A stretch of DNA of 15,358 nucleotides, taken from NCBI GenBank assembly GCA_947501315.1, contig CANMXH010000032.1:1-15358 (forward strand), written 5' to 3'. Positions 1 through 8,087 of the stretch are shown piece after piece. The stretch's first letter is position 1, and each line of letters starts with the position of its first letter. The notes below the pieces were generated by a model, which was given only the letters and a program-made list of their open reading frames with translations, was not told the origin of the DNA and searched no databases. The position numbers and the translations under genes are program-made. Source of the stretch: Caulobacteraceae bacterium (lineage in GTDB: Bacteria; Pseudomonadota; Alphaproteobacteria; Caulobacterales; Caulobacteraceae).

Positions 1-24
1 GCTCCCCGTTTGAGGGGTTGTCCT

Positions 25-38
25 GCGGCGTACGCCGC
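25..38. other. Perfect 14-bp palindrome upstream of uvrC
   Basis: GCGGCGTACGCCGC is identical to its own reverse complement. It lies in the 198-bp stretch before uvrC, about 130 bp before the predicted -35 element. Three copies of CGTTGTG follow at about 70-97. No gene that continues into the window from the left could be supported in this stretch. The palindrome could be an operator, the end of an upstream gene or chance in GC-rich DNA. Confidence 0.4.
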
Positions 39-165
39 GATGTCGACAAGTCACTGATCCCGCCGTGCCCGTTGTGCCTCCCGTTGTGTTCGTTGTGATG
101 AACCAACCGATCCCATGGGCTGTCCCGTCGCCGAAAAAGTCCCTCATCGCCCAGATTCAGCTGAT

Positions 166-190
166 CTGACGCCCGGTCTGCGCCTATATT
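166..190 (+). promoter_or_regulatory. Predicted housekeeping promoter of uvrC, near-leaderless transcript
   Basis: CTGACGC (166-172) and CCTATATT (183-190) are separated by 10 bp. They match the Caulobacter major sigma consensus (TTGACGS, 10-14 bp, GCTANAWC) at 6 of 7 and 6 of 8 positions. A transcript from this element would begin at about 197-199, which is at or within two bases of the ATG chosen for uvrC. There is no Shine-Dalgarno sequence in front of that ATG, which fits a leaderless message. This is prediction only. Confidence 0.5.
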
Positions 191-198
191 CGGTGTCG

Positions 199-2079
199 AT
201 GACCGAGGAGAGCTTTTCCGAACAGCAGGGTGCCGACCTGATCCGCGACGAGGCGCGCCGCGCCCCGGACAAGCCGGGCGTCTATCGGATGTATGGCGAG
301 GACGGGACCTGCCTCTATGTCGGCAAGGCGAAGTCGATCAAGAAGCGCATCCTCCAGTATGCGCAGGGCCGGTTCCACACCCAGCGCATCGGCCTGATGG
401 TGTCCCTGACCCGGTCGATGGAGCTGGTCATCACCGCCTCCGAGACCGAGGCCCTGCTGCTCGAATCCAGCTTCATCAAACAGCTGAAGCCGCGCTTCAA
501 CGTCGTGCTGCGCGATGACAAGTCGTTCGCCGAACTGATGATCCGCAAGGACCACCGCGCGCCCCAGGTCCGCAAGCATCGCGGGGCCCACACCACGCCC
601 GGCGACTATTTCGGCCCCTTCGCCTCGACCTGGGCTGTGAACCGGACCCTGAACACCCTGCAGAAGGCCTTCCTCCTGCGGTCGTGCTCCGACAGCGTCT
701 ATGAGAGCCGCACCCGGCCCTGCATGCTGCACCAGATCAAGCGCTGCTCGGCCCCCTGCACCGGCCTGATCTCGCTCGAGGACTATGCCGGCCTGGTCGA
801 TGAGGCCTCGGCCTTTCTGAAGGGCCGGTCGCGTGCCGTCATCGCCCGCCTGTCCGACGAGATGAGCGCTGCCGCCGAGGCCCTGGACTATGAACAGGCC
901 GCCCGCGTCCGCGACCGCATCCGCGCCCTGTCGGCCATCTCGATGGAAAACTCCGTCAGCGCCGAGGGCGTGGCCGAGGCCGATGTCTTCGCCCTGTTCA
1001 GCGAGGGCGGACAGGCCTGCGTCCAGGTCTTCTTCTATCGCGGCGGCCAGAACTGGGGCGGCCGGGCCTGTTTCCCGCGGGTCGACAGGACGGACACCGA
1101 TCCCGAAATCCTCGCGGCCTTCCTCGGCCAGTTCTATGAGGACAAGCCGGTTCCGCGCCTGATCCTGTCCAATGTCCGGCCGCATGAGCTGGAACTGCTG
1201 GAAGAGGCCTTCTCCATGAAGGCGGCCGATGAAAAAGGGGGCCGCAAGGTCGAGATCGCCCGGCCGCTGCGCGGCGACAAGGCCGCCCTCGTCGACCACG
1301 CCCTGACCAATGCCCGCGAGGCCCTCGGCCGCAAGATGGCGGAGGGGTCGGCCCAGGGCAAAATCCTCGACGAGGTCTGCGAAGCCTTCGGCCTCGACAG
1401 CCGGCCCGACCGGATCGAGATCTATGACAATGCCCACATCCAGGGCACCAATGCCGTCGGCGGCATGGTCGTGGCCGGGCCCGAGGGCTTCCAGAAGTCG
1501 CAGTACCGCAAGTTCAACATCCGCGGCGAGGACCTGACCCCCGGCGACGACTACGGCATGATGCGCGAGGTCATGCGCCGCCGCTTTGGCCGTCTGGTCA
1601 AGGACGAGGACGCGGGCGAGGCGGTCGTCCGCCCCGACCTCCTGCTGATCGACGGCGGCGCCGGCCAGCTGGCCGAGGTGCAGGCCGTGCTGGCCGATCT
1701 GGGGCTGGACGACATCCTTGCCGTCGGCGTCGCCAAGGGGCCGGACCGCGACGCGGGCAAGGAGCATTTCTTCATGCCCGGCCGCCCGCCCTTCATGCTG
1801 CCGCTCAAGTCGCCGGCCCTGTATTACATCCAGCGCCTGCGCGACGAGGCCCACCGCTTCGCCAACGGTGCCCACGCCACCCGCCGCTCCATGGACATCA
1901 GGAAGAATCCGCTCGACGAGATCGAGGGCGTCGGCCCCGGCCGCAAGAAGGCCCTGCTCCACGCCTTCGGCTCCGCCAAGGGTGTCAGCCGCGCCGCCGT
2001 CGCCGATCTGGTCAAGGTCGAGGGGATCAACCAGCCGCTGGCGGAGCGGATTTACGGCTTTTTCCGTCCCTCTTCCTGA
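199..2079 (+). CDS. uvrC: UvrABC excinuclease subunit C
   Basis: UvrC makes both incisions around bulky DNA lesions in nucleotide excision repair, after UvrA/UvrB have found the damage. The protein is 626 aa, the usual family size. The N-terminal GIY-YIG nuclease appears as GVY (27-29) and YVG (40-42). Cysteines 163, 175, 183 and 187 have the 12-8-4 spacing of the iron-sulfur ligands known in E. coli UvrC. A UVR motif (LDYEQAARVRDRI) follows, then the RNase H-like domain with YDNAHIQGTNAVGG and LLLIDGGAGQL, and two C-terminal helix-hairpin-helix motifs (IEGVGPGRKKALL, VEGINQPLAERI). The open frame extends back to 115, but homology begins close to the ATG at 199 and a promoter-like element sits directly before it, so 199 is preferred. 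A carbonic anhydrase gene follows after 108 bp. Confidence 0.96.
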   Translation: MTEESFSEQQGADLIRDEARRAPDKPGVYRMYGEDGTCLYVGKAKSIKKRILQYAQGRFHTQRIGLMVSLTRSMELVITASETEALLLESSFIKQLKPRFNVVLRDDKSFAELMIRKDHRAPQVRKHRGAHTTPGDYFGPFASTWAVNRTLNTLQKAFLLRSCSDSVYESRTRPCMLHQIKRCSAPCTGLISLEDYAGLVDEASAFLKGRSRAVIARLSDEMSAAAEALDYEQAARVRDRIRALSAISMENSVSAEGVAEADVFALFSEGGQACVQVFFYRGGQNWGGRACFPRVDRTDTDPEILAAFLGQFYEDKPVPRLILSNVRPHELELLEEAFSMKAADEKGGRKVEIARPLRGDKAALVDHALTNAREALGRKMAEGSAQGKILDEVCEAFGLDSRPDRIEIYDNAHIQGTNAVGGMVVAGPEGFQKSQYRKFNIRGEDLTPGDDYGMMREVMRRRFGRLVKDEDAGEAVVRPDLLLIDGGAGQLAEVQAVLADLGLDDILAVGVAKGPDRDAGKEHFFMPGRPPFMLPLKSPALYYIQRLRDEAHRFANGAHATRRSMDIRKNPLDEIEGVGPGRKKALLHAFGSAKGVSRAAVADLVKVEGINQPLAERIYGFFRPSS

Positions 2080-2173
2080 CGGTACATCTGCGGAAGAGCC
2101 GCGCCGGACACCGGACCGTCAAGTCGGCCCCTCTGTCGCTGCGCAGTCCCTCTCCCCAGCGGCAACGGGAATG

Positions 2174-2181
2174 CCTATACC
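2174..2181 (+). promoter_or_regulatory. -10-like element just before the carbonic anhydrase start
   Basis: CCTATACC matches 6 of 8 positions of the GCTANAWC-type -10 box. The TATA core starts exactly 12 bp before the ATG at 2188, so a transcript from it would begin at or near the A of the ATG. No convincing -35 was found. The gene also lacks a Shine-Dalgarno sequence. It may be a weak or activator-dependent internal promoter. Confidence 0.3.
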
Positions 2182-2187
2182 GACCCC

Positions 2188-2814
2188 ATGCCCCAACACT
2201 CCCGCGCCGCCCTGCTCTCCGGTTATCACCGCTTTCGCGACAGCCACTGGCCCGAGGCCAAGGCCCAGTATGAGGCGCTCGCCGCTGACGGTCAGAAGCC
2301 CCACACCCTCGTCGTCGCCTGCTCGGACAGCCGTGCCGACCCGGCCCTGATCTTCGACGCCGCCCCCGGCCAGCTGTTCGTCGTCCGCAACGTCGCCAAT
2401 CTGGTCCCGCCCTATGAGCCCGACGGCCTCCTGCACGGCGTCTCGGCGGCGCTGGAGTTCGGGGTCAAGGTGCTCAATGTCCGGCGCATCATGGTCATGG
2501 GCCATGCCCGCTGCGGCGGGGTCGCCGCCATGCTCAGCGGGGCTCCGGCGGACTGCCAGGACTTTGTCGCGCCCTGGGTGCAGCAGGGGGCGCCGGTCGT
2601 TCGCCGCGTCTGTGAGGCCTGCCCGCCCGAAGAGGTCGAACAGGTTGCGGAAGAGGCGGTGGTCCGCCTGTCGCTGCAGAACCTGCGCACCTTTCCCTGG
2701 ATCGCCGAGCGCGAGGCTGCGGGCACCCTGGCCCTCAGCGGGCTTCATTTCGGCATCGCCGACGGGGTCCTGCGGTCGCTGGAAGGTCCGGGCCGGTTCG
2801 AGGTCATGGAATAG
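2188..2814 (+). CDS. Beta-class carbonic anhydrase
   Basis: This is a zinc enzyme that interconverts CO2 and bicarbonate in the cytoplasm, supplying bicarbonate to carboxylases and buffering pH. The protein is 208 aa, normal for the beta class. The first zinc motif CSDSR gives Cys45, with the catalytic Asp47-Arg49 pair. The second, HARCGG, gives His106 and Cys109. The stretch GQLFVVRNVANLVPP between them is also typical. There is no signal peptide. It sits between uvrC (108 bp upstream) and pgsA (67 bp downstream), all in one direction, so it may be co-transcribed with them, although a -10-like element lies directly in front. The family is certain; which physiological paralogue it is cannot be told from sequence. 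Confidence 0.93.
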   Translation: MPQHSRAALLSGYHRFRDSHWPEAKAQYEALAADGQKPHTLVVACSDSRADPALIFDAAPGQLFVVRNVANLVPPYEPDGLLHGVSAALEFGVKVLNVRRIMVMGHARCGGVAAMLSGAPADCQDFVAPWVQQGAPVVRRVCEACPPEEVEQVAEEAVVRLSLQNLRTFPWIAEREAAGTLALSGLHFGIADGVLRSLEGPGRFEVME

Positions 2815-2881
2815 GGTCGCAAGACCGCACGGCTCGCTTCGACGCGCGAAGCATGGCAGCTTTCGGGTATCGGAGCGCCCC

Positions 2882-3517
2882 ATGACCCCCAATCCCCACG
2901 CCAACCCCATTCCCAACATTCTGACCGGCCTGCGGCTGGTCGCCGGGGTGATCATGTTCCTGATCCTGGCGGGGGCGGCGCCGCAGGGCATTCCCTTCAT
3001 GTCCGACTATCTGAGCCCGGACGACCAGTTCCGGTTCGGGCGCACGGCCTTCATCATCTACATCGTCGCGGCCTCGACCGACTGGGTCGACGGCTTCCTC
3101 GCCCGGCGCTGGCATTCGACCACCCGCTGGGGCGCCATCCTGGATCCGATCGCCGACAAGGTGTTGATCACCGGGGCCATCCTCGGCGTCCTGGCCTGGG
3201 GGGCCCTGCCGCAGATCGCCATCCCTTGTGGCCTGATCATGTTCCGTGAGTTCGCCGTCTCGGCCCTGCGCGAGACCGTCGCCGGCAAGGTCAAACTGCC
3301 GGTCACCCTGCTGGCCAAATGGAAGACGGTCCTGCAGATCGTGGCCCTCGGGGCCCTGCAGCTGGTGCTGCTGTGGGACGGCTTCGGCCTGCCGCTGGAA
3401 TGGCAGCCCCATTTCCAGACCTTCGCCTATGTCCTGATCTGGATCGCCGCCATCGTCACCGTCTGGACCGGCTGGCAGTATTTCTCCAAGGCCCGGCAGA
3501 AGATGAGCCAGATCTAG
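2882..3517 (+). CDS. pgsA: CDP-diacylglycerol--glycerol-3-phosphate 3-phosphatidyltransferase
   Basis: This integral inner-membrane enzyme makes phosphatidylglycerophosphate, the committed step towards phosphatidylglycerol and cardiolipin. The CDP-alcohol phosphotransferase signature is complete: DWVDGFLARR, then GAILDPIADKV, giving the D-x2-D-G-x2-A-R-x8/9-G-x3-D-x3-D pattern. The N-terminus NPIPNILTGLRLVAG is typical of PgsA rather than of phosphatidylserine synthase. Several hydrophobic segments follow. The protein is 211 aa. The reading frame is open back to 2414, overlapping the carbonic anhydrase gene, but the ATG at 2882 has GGAG 6 bp upstream and starts where homology starts. It ends directly in front of a heptamer inverted repeat that separates it from the convergent S46 peptidase gene. 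Confidence 0.92.
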   Translation: MTPNPHANPIPNILTGLRLVAGVIMFLILAGAAPQGIPFMSDYLSPDDQFRFGRTAFIIYIVAASTDWVDGFLARRWHSTTRWGAILDPIADKVLITGAILGVLAWGALPQIAIPCGLIMFREFAVSALRETVAGKVKLPVTLLAKWKTVLQIVALGALQLVLLWDGFGLPLEWQPHFQTFAYVLIWIAAIVTVWTGWQYFSKARQKMSQI

Positions 3518-3518
3518 G

Positions 3519-3613
3519 GAGTGGCGAGTGGCGAGTGATTAGTGGCGAGAGCCGCTCGCGGCGGAGCAGGGTCGGATGACTGCCTCGCCACTCGCCACTC
3601 GCCACTCGTCACT
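3519..3613. repeat. Heptamer inverted-repeat array at convergent gene ends (array 1)
   Basis: The left arm (3520-3549) consists of tandem AGTGGCG-type heptamers and the right arm (3584-3613) of their reverse complement. 26 of 30 positions pair, across a 34-nt loop that itself holds GCCGC-TC-GCGGC. It begins one base after the pgsA stop and ends two bases before the stop codon of the opposite S46 gene, so it fills the whole junction. It could act as a bidirectional terminator or 3'-end stabiliser, but no T-tract follows either arm. It belongs to the same family as the arrays at 11056, 12639 and 13324. Confidence 0.85.
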
Positions 3614-3615
3614 AT

Positions 3616-5682
3616 TCAGCGGACGCCCAGCTCCGCCACCAGCCCGTCCATCCCGTACACATCCCTCAGCGCGACCGTCACCGCGCCGGTGGTCACGATC
3701 ACCGAGCGGTTGACGTTGATGTCATAGCCATAGGCATTGCGCTGGGTCAGGACGGTGGAGTCGAAATTGGCCCCCACGATCTCGCCCGCCGCATTGACCA
3801 CCGGCGAGCCGGACGAGCCGCCGATGGTGTCGGACGACACCGCCATGTTCAGCACCGTATCGCCGTCGATCCGGTCTGCCGCGTCCAGCAGCCGCGGCGC
3901 CACATCGAAGGGCGGGGCACCTGTCGCCCGGTCCCACAGCCCGTCGAAGGTCGTGAACGGACCCCAGCGCTGACCCGGAACGTCCGTGCCCTCGATCTTT
4001 CCATAGGTCAGTCGCAGCGTACCCGTCGCGTCCGGATAGACAGCATCGCCATAGGCGGCGAAGCGGGCGGCGGCCAGACGTTCCGACGCGCGATCGGTCG
4101 GCGCCTGCACGCGCGCTTCCCAGTCCGAACGGACGGCGCGGCTGTTGTCCTGCATGGCCCGGGCGAACACGATCATAGGATCGGTCGAGGCCAGGATAGC
4201 GTCCATGCCGCCTTCCCACAGGGCGCGACGCACGGCCGGGTCGCCCAGCGTCGTACCGGCGGTCAGTCGGACCGACTTGGCCTCCGGCGATTCCGGACCC
4301 AGCAGGGCACGGACCCTTGAATCGTCGACGGTCAGCCATTCACGGGTCTTGGACAGCCACCATTCCATCCGGACCTGATCCAGCGCCGGATAGACCGGCC
4401 GTTCGGCGAACAGGCCGGACTGGACGGCGGCCAGCCGGCTTTCGGCGAACTCGGGCAGGCGCTCCGCCGACGGTTTCGCCCGCTCCTGCGCCCCGCGCAC
4501 CAGCGTCCGGGCCCAGCTGAACAGCTGCGAGCCGCCGCCGGCCTGGGTCTCGAGCATCGCATAGGCCGGATAGAGTTCGCGCTGGATCGGCTGCACCGCC
4601 GCCAGATCGGCCCAGGGATCGCCGACACGCGCGGTCAGGGCTGCGTCGGCCGCCACGCGCCGACGGAAGTCCGCCTCGCCCTCGGCCCGCCTTGCCATGA
4701 AGGCCGGATCGACCAGGGCCCGCATCCGCCCCAGGCCGCGCTTGTAGGTGTTCTCCAGCCCCACGATCGGGTCCATGGCGATGAAGGCGTTCTCCTCGCT
4801 CTCGGCCGCGAACCGGATCAGCCGGCCGCGCAGCTCGGAGGCCAGCAGCTGGTCCATCGGCAGGACCACGTCGCGGATGGTGAACAGCTGGTCCTGGGTC
4901 AGCAGTCGCTGGGTCGCGCCCGGGCTGCCCGAGACGAACACCGGCGTGCCCTCGACCGGCTGCGAGGCGTTCCACTTGAAATGGGTCGGCGTCGCGGCCG
5001 GGGCGTCATTCTCGTACAGGCGGATGAAGGCCGCATCGATGGCGAAGCGGGGGAAGCTGAAATTGTCCAGATCGCCACCGAAGGTCGCGGCCCGGTCCTC
5101 CGGGGCCCAGGCCAGCCGCACGTCAGTGTAGCGCTTGTAGGTATAGAGTTTGAACTGGCCACCCCGGTACAGGCTGACCACCTGACAGCGCCGGGCCGCG
5201 TCGCCGGCACAGGTCTCCTGCTCGATCCGGCCCGCCTCGGCGTCGCGCGCGCGGGTAAAGGCCTGGCCCTCCAGCCCGGCACCCGCCGCACGCATGCGTT
5301 CGGTGACGTCCGAGATGTCGGTCAGGATCTCCGCCGTCCCGCCCGGACATTTGCGCTCCTCCTCGCGGGTGCGCGGGGTGAATCCGGTCTCGGCATAGTT
5401 GACGGCCTGGGTCGACAGATTGGCCACACAGGTGGCGACGCAGTGGTTGTTGGTCATCACCAGCCCCTCGGCCGAGACGATCCCCGCCGAACAGCCCGCA
5501 AACCGCACCGAGCTCAACCGCACCCGGTCCAGCCACGCCTGGTCGATGTTCGTCCCCAGCGTCGCATTGGCCCGCGCAATGGGGAAGTTGTCGAAGGTCC
5601 ACATGCCTTCCTCCGCCTTCGCCGCGGAACCGGCGGCGAGGGTCAGCATGGCAGCGGCGAGGGCATGGGTGAGGTTACGCAT
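3616..5682 (-). CDS. Secreted S46-family dipeptidyl-peptidase (DPP7/DPP11-like), copy with Ser at the S1 position
   Basis: This is a periplasmic serine exopeptidase that removes dipeptides from peptide N-termini. The protein is 688 aa; DPP7 and DPP11 are about 710-720. A Sec signal peptide ends at AKA near residue 23, followed by the mature start EEGMWTFDNFPI. The probable triad is His80 (TNNHC), Asp216 (RFAIDAAF) and Ser624 (SSGSPV). Several cysteine pairs fit disulfide bonding in the periplasm. The residue 18 after the catalytic serine, which sets P1 preference, is Ser642; it is Gly in DPP7 and Arg in DPP11, so specificity is open. The frame extends upstream to 5808, but the ATG at 5682 has GGAGA 5 bp upstream and directly precedes the signal peptide. 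A paralogue lies upstream in the same direction. Confidence 0.9.
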   Translation of the reverse strand: MRNLTHALAAAMLTLAAGSAAKAEEGMWTFDNFPIARANATLGTNIDQAWLDRVRLSSVRFAGCSAGIVSAEGLVMTNNHCVATCVANLSTQAVNYAETGFTPRTREEERKCPGGTAEILTDISDVTERMRAAGAGLEGQAFTRARDAEAGRIEQETCAGDAARRCQVVSLYRGGQFKLYTYKRYTDVRLAWAPEDRAATFGGDLDNFSFPRFAIDAAFIRLYENDAPAATPTHFKWNASQPVEGTPVFVSGSPGATQRLLTQDQLFTIRDVVLPMDQLLASELRGRLIRFAAESEENAFIAMDPIVGLENTYKRGLGRMRALVDPAFMARRAEGEADFRRRVAADAALTARVGDPWADLAAVQPIQRELYPAYAMLETQAGGGSQLFSWARTLVRGAQERAKPSAERLPEFAESRLAAVQSGLFAERPVYPALDQVRMEWWLSKTREWLTVDDSRVRALLGPESPEAKSVRLTAGTTLGDPAVRRALWEGGMDAILASTDPMIVFARAMQDNSRAVRSDWEARVQAPTDRASERLAAARFAAYGDAVYPDATGTLRLTYGKIEGTDVPGQRWGPFTTFDGLWDRATGAPPFDVAPRLLDAADRIDGDTVLNMAVSSDTIGGSSGSPVVNAAGEIVGANFDSTVLTQRNAYGYDINVNRSVIVTTGAVTVALRDVYGMDGLVAELGVR

Positions 5683-5704
5683 GGGGATCTCCACAAACTC
5701 GTTT

Positions 5705-5816
5705 TCCCTCCCCCCTCCGGGGGAGGGATGTCGCCGCGTCAGCGGCGACAGGGTGGGAGGGGCTCGGCGACGCGAATGCCGGCGCTTGCCGTGCGAAGCC
5801 CTCCCCACCCGGTCGC
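5705..5816. repeat. Composite palindromic intergenic element with three stems
   Basis: Three inverted repeats follow one another. CCCTCCCCC and GGGGGAGGG pair over 9 bp around CTCC (5705-5726). TGTCGCCGC and GCGGCGACA pair over 9 bp around GTCA (about 5729-5750). GGGTGGGAGGGGCT near 5751 pairs at 12 of 14 positions with AGCCCTCCCCACCC near 5797-5810. This layout resembles the REP-like elements scattered between genes in alphaproteobacteria. It lies between the two S46 genes, just after the stop of the upstream copy and before the ribosome-binding site of the downstream copy. It could attenuate or stabilise the shared transcript. Confidence 0.75.
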
Positions 5817-5822
5817 TGGTGC

Positions 5823-7892
5823 TTACTCCACCCCCAGCTCTTCCAGCAGGTTCGGGCTCGGATAGATGTTGCGCAGCGCCTCGGTGACTGCCGCCGTCGA
5901 CACCGAAACCGTCCGGTTCAGCGTGCCGTCATAGCCATAGGCACCGCCCAGCGAGTGGATATTGCCGTCGAAGGCCGCACCGATGACCTCGCCGGCGGCA
6001 TTGATCACGGGCGAGCCCGAGTTGCCGCCGATGATGTCGTTGGTGGAGGAGAAATTATAGACCGTCCCCGCGTTGACCCGGCTCTGGTTGTCGAGGAAGG
6101 CCTGGGCCGCATTGAACGGCTCGGCACCCGTGGCCCGCTCATACAGGCCGCCCATATAGGTGAAGGCCGGCACGGTGACGCCGCGATAGCTCCAGCCCTC
6201 GACCCGGCCATAGGACAGGCGCAGCGAGAAGGTCGCGTCCGGATACTGGTTGGTGCCATAGACCGCGAACCGGGCCTGGGCGACCTTTTCGGCCGCACGG
6301 GCGGTCGGCGCGTTGACCTCGGCGGACCAGCGCGCGCTGATCGCGGCTGCGGCGGCGTCATTGGCGATGATGAAGGCCAGCAGGGGATCGGCGGCGGCCA
6401 TCTGTTCCGTGGTCATGGCGGCGGCCTCGGCGCGGAAGGCGGCCTCACCCATCCGGGTCGTCGAGATCAGCCGGTCGGCCAGGGCTTCGGGGCTCTCGCG
6501 GCCCAGCAGGGTCTTCACCTCGGGATGGTCGACGGTCAGATATTCGCGGGTCTTGGACAGCCAGTAGCGCAGACGGATTTCCTCCATCTCCATGGCGATC
6601 GGCGTCTCGGTCCCGACGGCGGCGATCATGCGCCCGCGCTGCGCCTCGGTCATCGTCGGGTTCTTCGATGCCCGCACGATGGCCCGGGCCATCTGGTACA
6701 GGGTCGAACCGCCGCCGGCGGCCTGGTCCAGCTGGCGGGCCGGCAGGAACAGCTCACGCGCCGTCGCCTGCACCCGTTCCAGGTCCGCCCAGGGGTCACC
6801 GATCTGCTGCACCAGGGCCGGATCGGCGGCCACGCGGGCGCGCAGCTCGGTCTCGGCGTCACGCCGCGCGCCGAGGAAGGCCGGGTCCAGCAGGGCCTGA
6901 TGCTGGCCGTACTGGGCCTTGAAGCTGTTCTCGAGGCCGAAGATCGGGTCGAACGACAGCCGCTTGGCCTCGTCGCCGGTCAGCGAATACTCCAGCAGAC
7001 GTCCGCGCAGTTCCGAGTTCTGGATCAGCGTCAGCGGCAGCTGCTGGTCGCGCAGCCGCTCCAGCTGGCTCATCGTCAGCAGGCGCGAGGTCGAGCCGGG
7101 GTTGCCGGCCACGAAGACGGGGTCGCCTTCCGCCGGGGCGTTGGGATTCCAGCGCAGGAAGCCGGGGCTCTCAACGGGCCGGCCATCCTCATAGGCGCGC
7201 AGGAAACCGGCATCGAGGGCGTAGCGCGGGAAGTTGAAATTGTCCGGGTCCCCACCGAAGAAGGCCGCCTGGTTCTCGGGGGCGAACACCAGCCGGACGT
7301 CGTCATAGCGGCGGAATTTGTACAGGGCGTAGCGGCCACCGCGGTAGAAGCTGATGACCTGACAGTTGAATTTCGGATCACCGGCGCAGGCCTCGGTCTG
7401 GATCGCATTGGTCTCGGCGGTGCGGGCCGCATTGAAGGCCGCGCCTTCGAGTCCGGCACCGGCCCCCAGCACCCGGTCGGTCACATCTACGATGTCGACC
7501 AGCACCTCGGCGGTCTGTCCCGGGCAGCGCTTCTCTTCCTCGCGGTTGGCGGTCAGGAAGCCGTTCTTCACATAGTCCTGCTCGGGCGAGGACAGCTCCT
7601 GCACGCAGCCGACGACACAGTGCCAGTTGGTCAGGATCAGGCCCTGATCCGAAACGAACGAGGCCGAGCAGCCCTGGATGCGGACGGCGGCATTGCGGAC
7701 CCGGTCCAGCCAGGCCTGGTCGATCCGGGTGCCGTATTTGTCATTCACCGTCTGGATCGGGAAATTGTCGAAGGTCCACATGCCTTCATCGGCGCGGGCG
7801 GTGGATGGCGTGGCCATCACGGCCAGGAAGCCGGCGACAGCGGCAATCGAGGCGGTCGCCGACACGGCGGCGCGGAGCGAGCGAAGCATCAT
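5823..7892 (-). CDS. Secreted S46-family dipeptidyl-peptidase (DPP7-like), copy with Gly at the S1 position
   Basis: This 689-aa periplasmic dipeptidyl-peptidase is a clear paralogue of the gene at 3616-5682. They share EGMWTFDNFPI at the mature N-terminus, the FGGDxDNFxFPR block and AYGYD near the C-terminus. The signal peptide runs to TARA around residue 34. The probable triad is His91 (TNWHC), Asp227 (RYALDAGF) and Ser625 (GNSGSPV). Position 643, right after the FD pair, is Gly as in DPP7, which suggests preference for hydrophobic P1 residues. The frame is open to 7952, but the double ATG at 7892/7889 is preceded by GGGAGA (9 bp upstream) and starts the signal peptide, so 7892 is chosen. 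It is divergent from the ABC exporter operon, with 195 bp between. Confidence 0.9.
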   Translation of the reverse strand: MMLRSLRAAVSATASIAAVAGFLAVMATPSTARADEGMWTFDNFPIQTVNDKYGTRIDQAWLDRVRNAAVRIQGCSASFVSDQGLILTNWHCVVGCVQELSSPEQDYVKNGFLTANREEEKRCPGQTAEVLVDIVDVTDRVLGAGAGLEGAAFNAARTAETNAIQTEACAGDPKFNCQVISFYRGGRYALYKFRRYDDVRLVFAPENQAAFFGGDPDNFNFPRYALDAGFLRAYEDGRPVESPGFLRWNPNAPAEGDPVFVAGNPGSTSRLLTMSQLERLRDQQLPLTLIQNSELRGRLLEYSLTGDEAKRLSFDPIFGLENSFKAQYGQHQALLDPAFLGARRDAETELRARVAADPALVQQIGDPWADLERVQATARELFLPARQLDQAAGGGSTLYQMARAIVRASKNPTMTEAQRGRMIAAVGTETPIAMEMEEIRLRYWLSKTREYLTVDHPEVKTLLGRESPEALADRLISTTRMGEAAFRAEAAAMTTEQMAAADPLLAFIIANDAAAAAISARWSAEVNAPTARAAEKVAQARFAVYGTNQYPDATFSLRLSYGRVEGWSYRGVTVPAFTYMGGLYERATGAEPFNAAQAFLDNQSRVNAGTVYNFSSTNDIIGGNSGSPVINAAGEVIGAAFDGNIHSLGGAYGYDGTLNRTVSVSTAAVTEALRNIYPSPNLLEELGVE

Positions 7893-8013
7893 TCTGCGAA
7901 TTCTCCCGGGGTGTCGGCGGGGGTCGCCGATCGTTGCTCCCTGCATAGACACGATGAACGGTTTTCGTCCATCGCGACGCTTCCGGTCTTACAAATCCGT
8001 AACGGTGATCGCC

Positions 8014-8027
8014 TTAACCAGATTTAA
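8014..8027. promoter_or_regulatory. TTAA-N6-TTAA pair in the divergent S46/ABC intergenic region
   Basis: The two TTAA half-sites, at 8014-8017 and 8024-8027, are each followed by C. The canonical site for the cell-cycle regulator CtrA is TTAA-N7-TTAA, so the spacing here is one base short. It lies in the 195-bp region between the S46 gene and the ABC operon, which is more AT-rich than its surroundings. No clear -35/-10 pair could be assigned in either direction. Confidence 0.25.
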
Positions 8028-8087
8028 CTTGGCCCCGGTCCCTTGCATCGTCAGATAGCGTTCAACGTTCGGGGTCTTTCCGTTTCC

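Noticed and set aside
88..103. GTTC and GAAC near uvrC considered as a LexA box
   Set aside because: The alphaproteobacterial box is a direct repeat GTTC-N7-GTTC. Here the halves are inverted with 8 bp between, so SOS control is not supported.
115..198. N-terminal extension of UvrC by 28 residues
   Set aside because: The extension is not family-like and overlaps the promoter-like element directly before the ATG at 199.
184..1962. 592-aa open frame antisense to uvrC
   Set aside because: The long frame follows from the GC-rich codon use of uvrC. Its translation shows no recognisable domain, and uvrC on the other strand is unambiguous.
5955..8027. 690-aa open frame antisense to the upstream S46 gene
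   Set aside because: It mirrors almost the full S46 gene, has low-complexity Gly/Val/Ala/Arg composition and no motif. It is a shadow of third-position GC bias.
8043..8087. TTG start for the ABC permease
   Set aside because: It would add 15 residues not typical of the family; the ATG at 8088 begins at the expected N-terminus.
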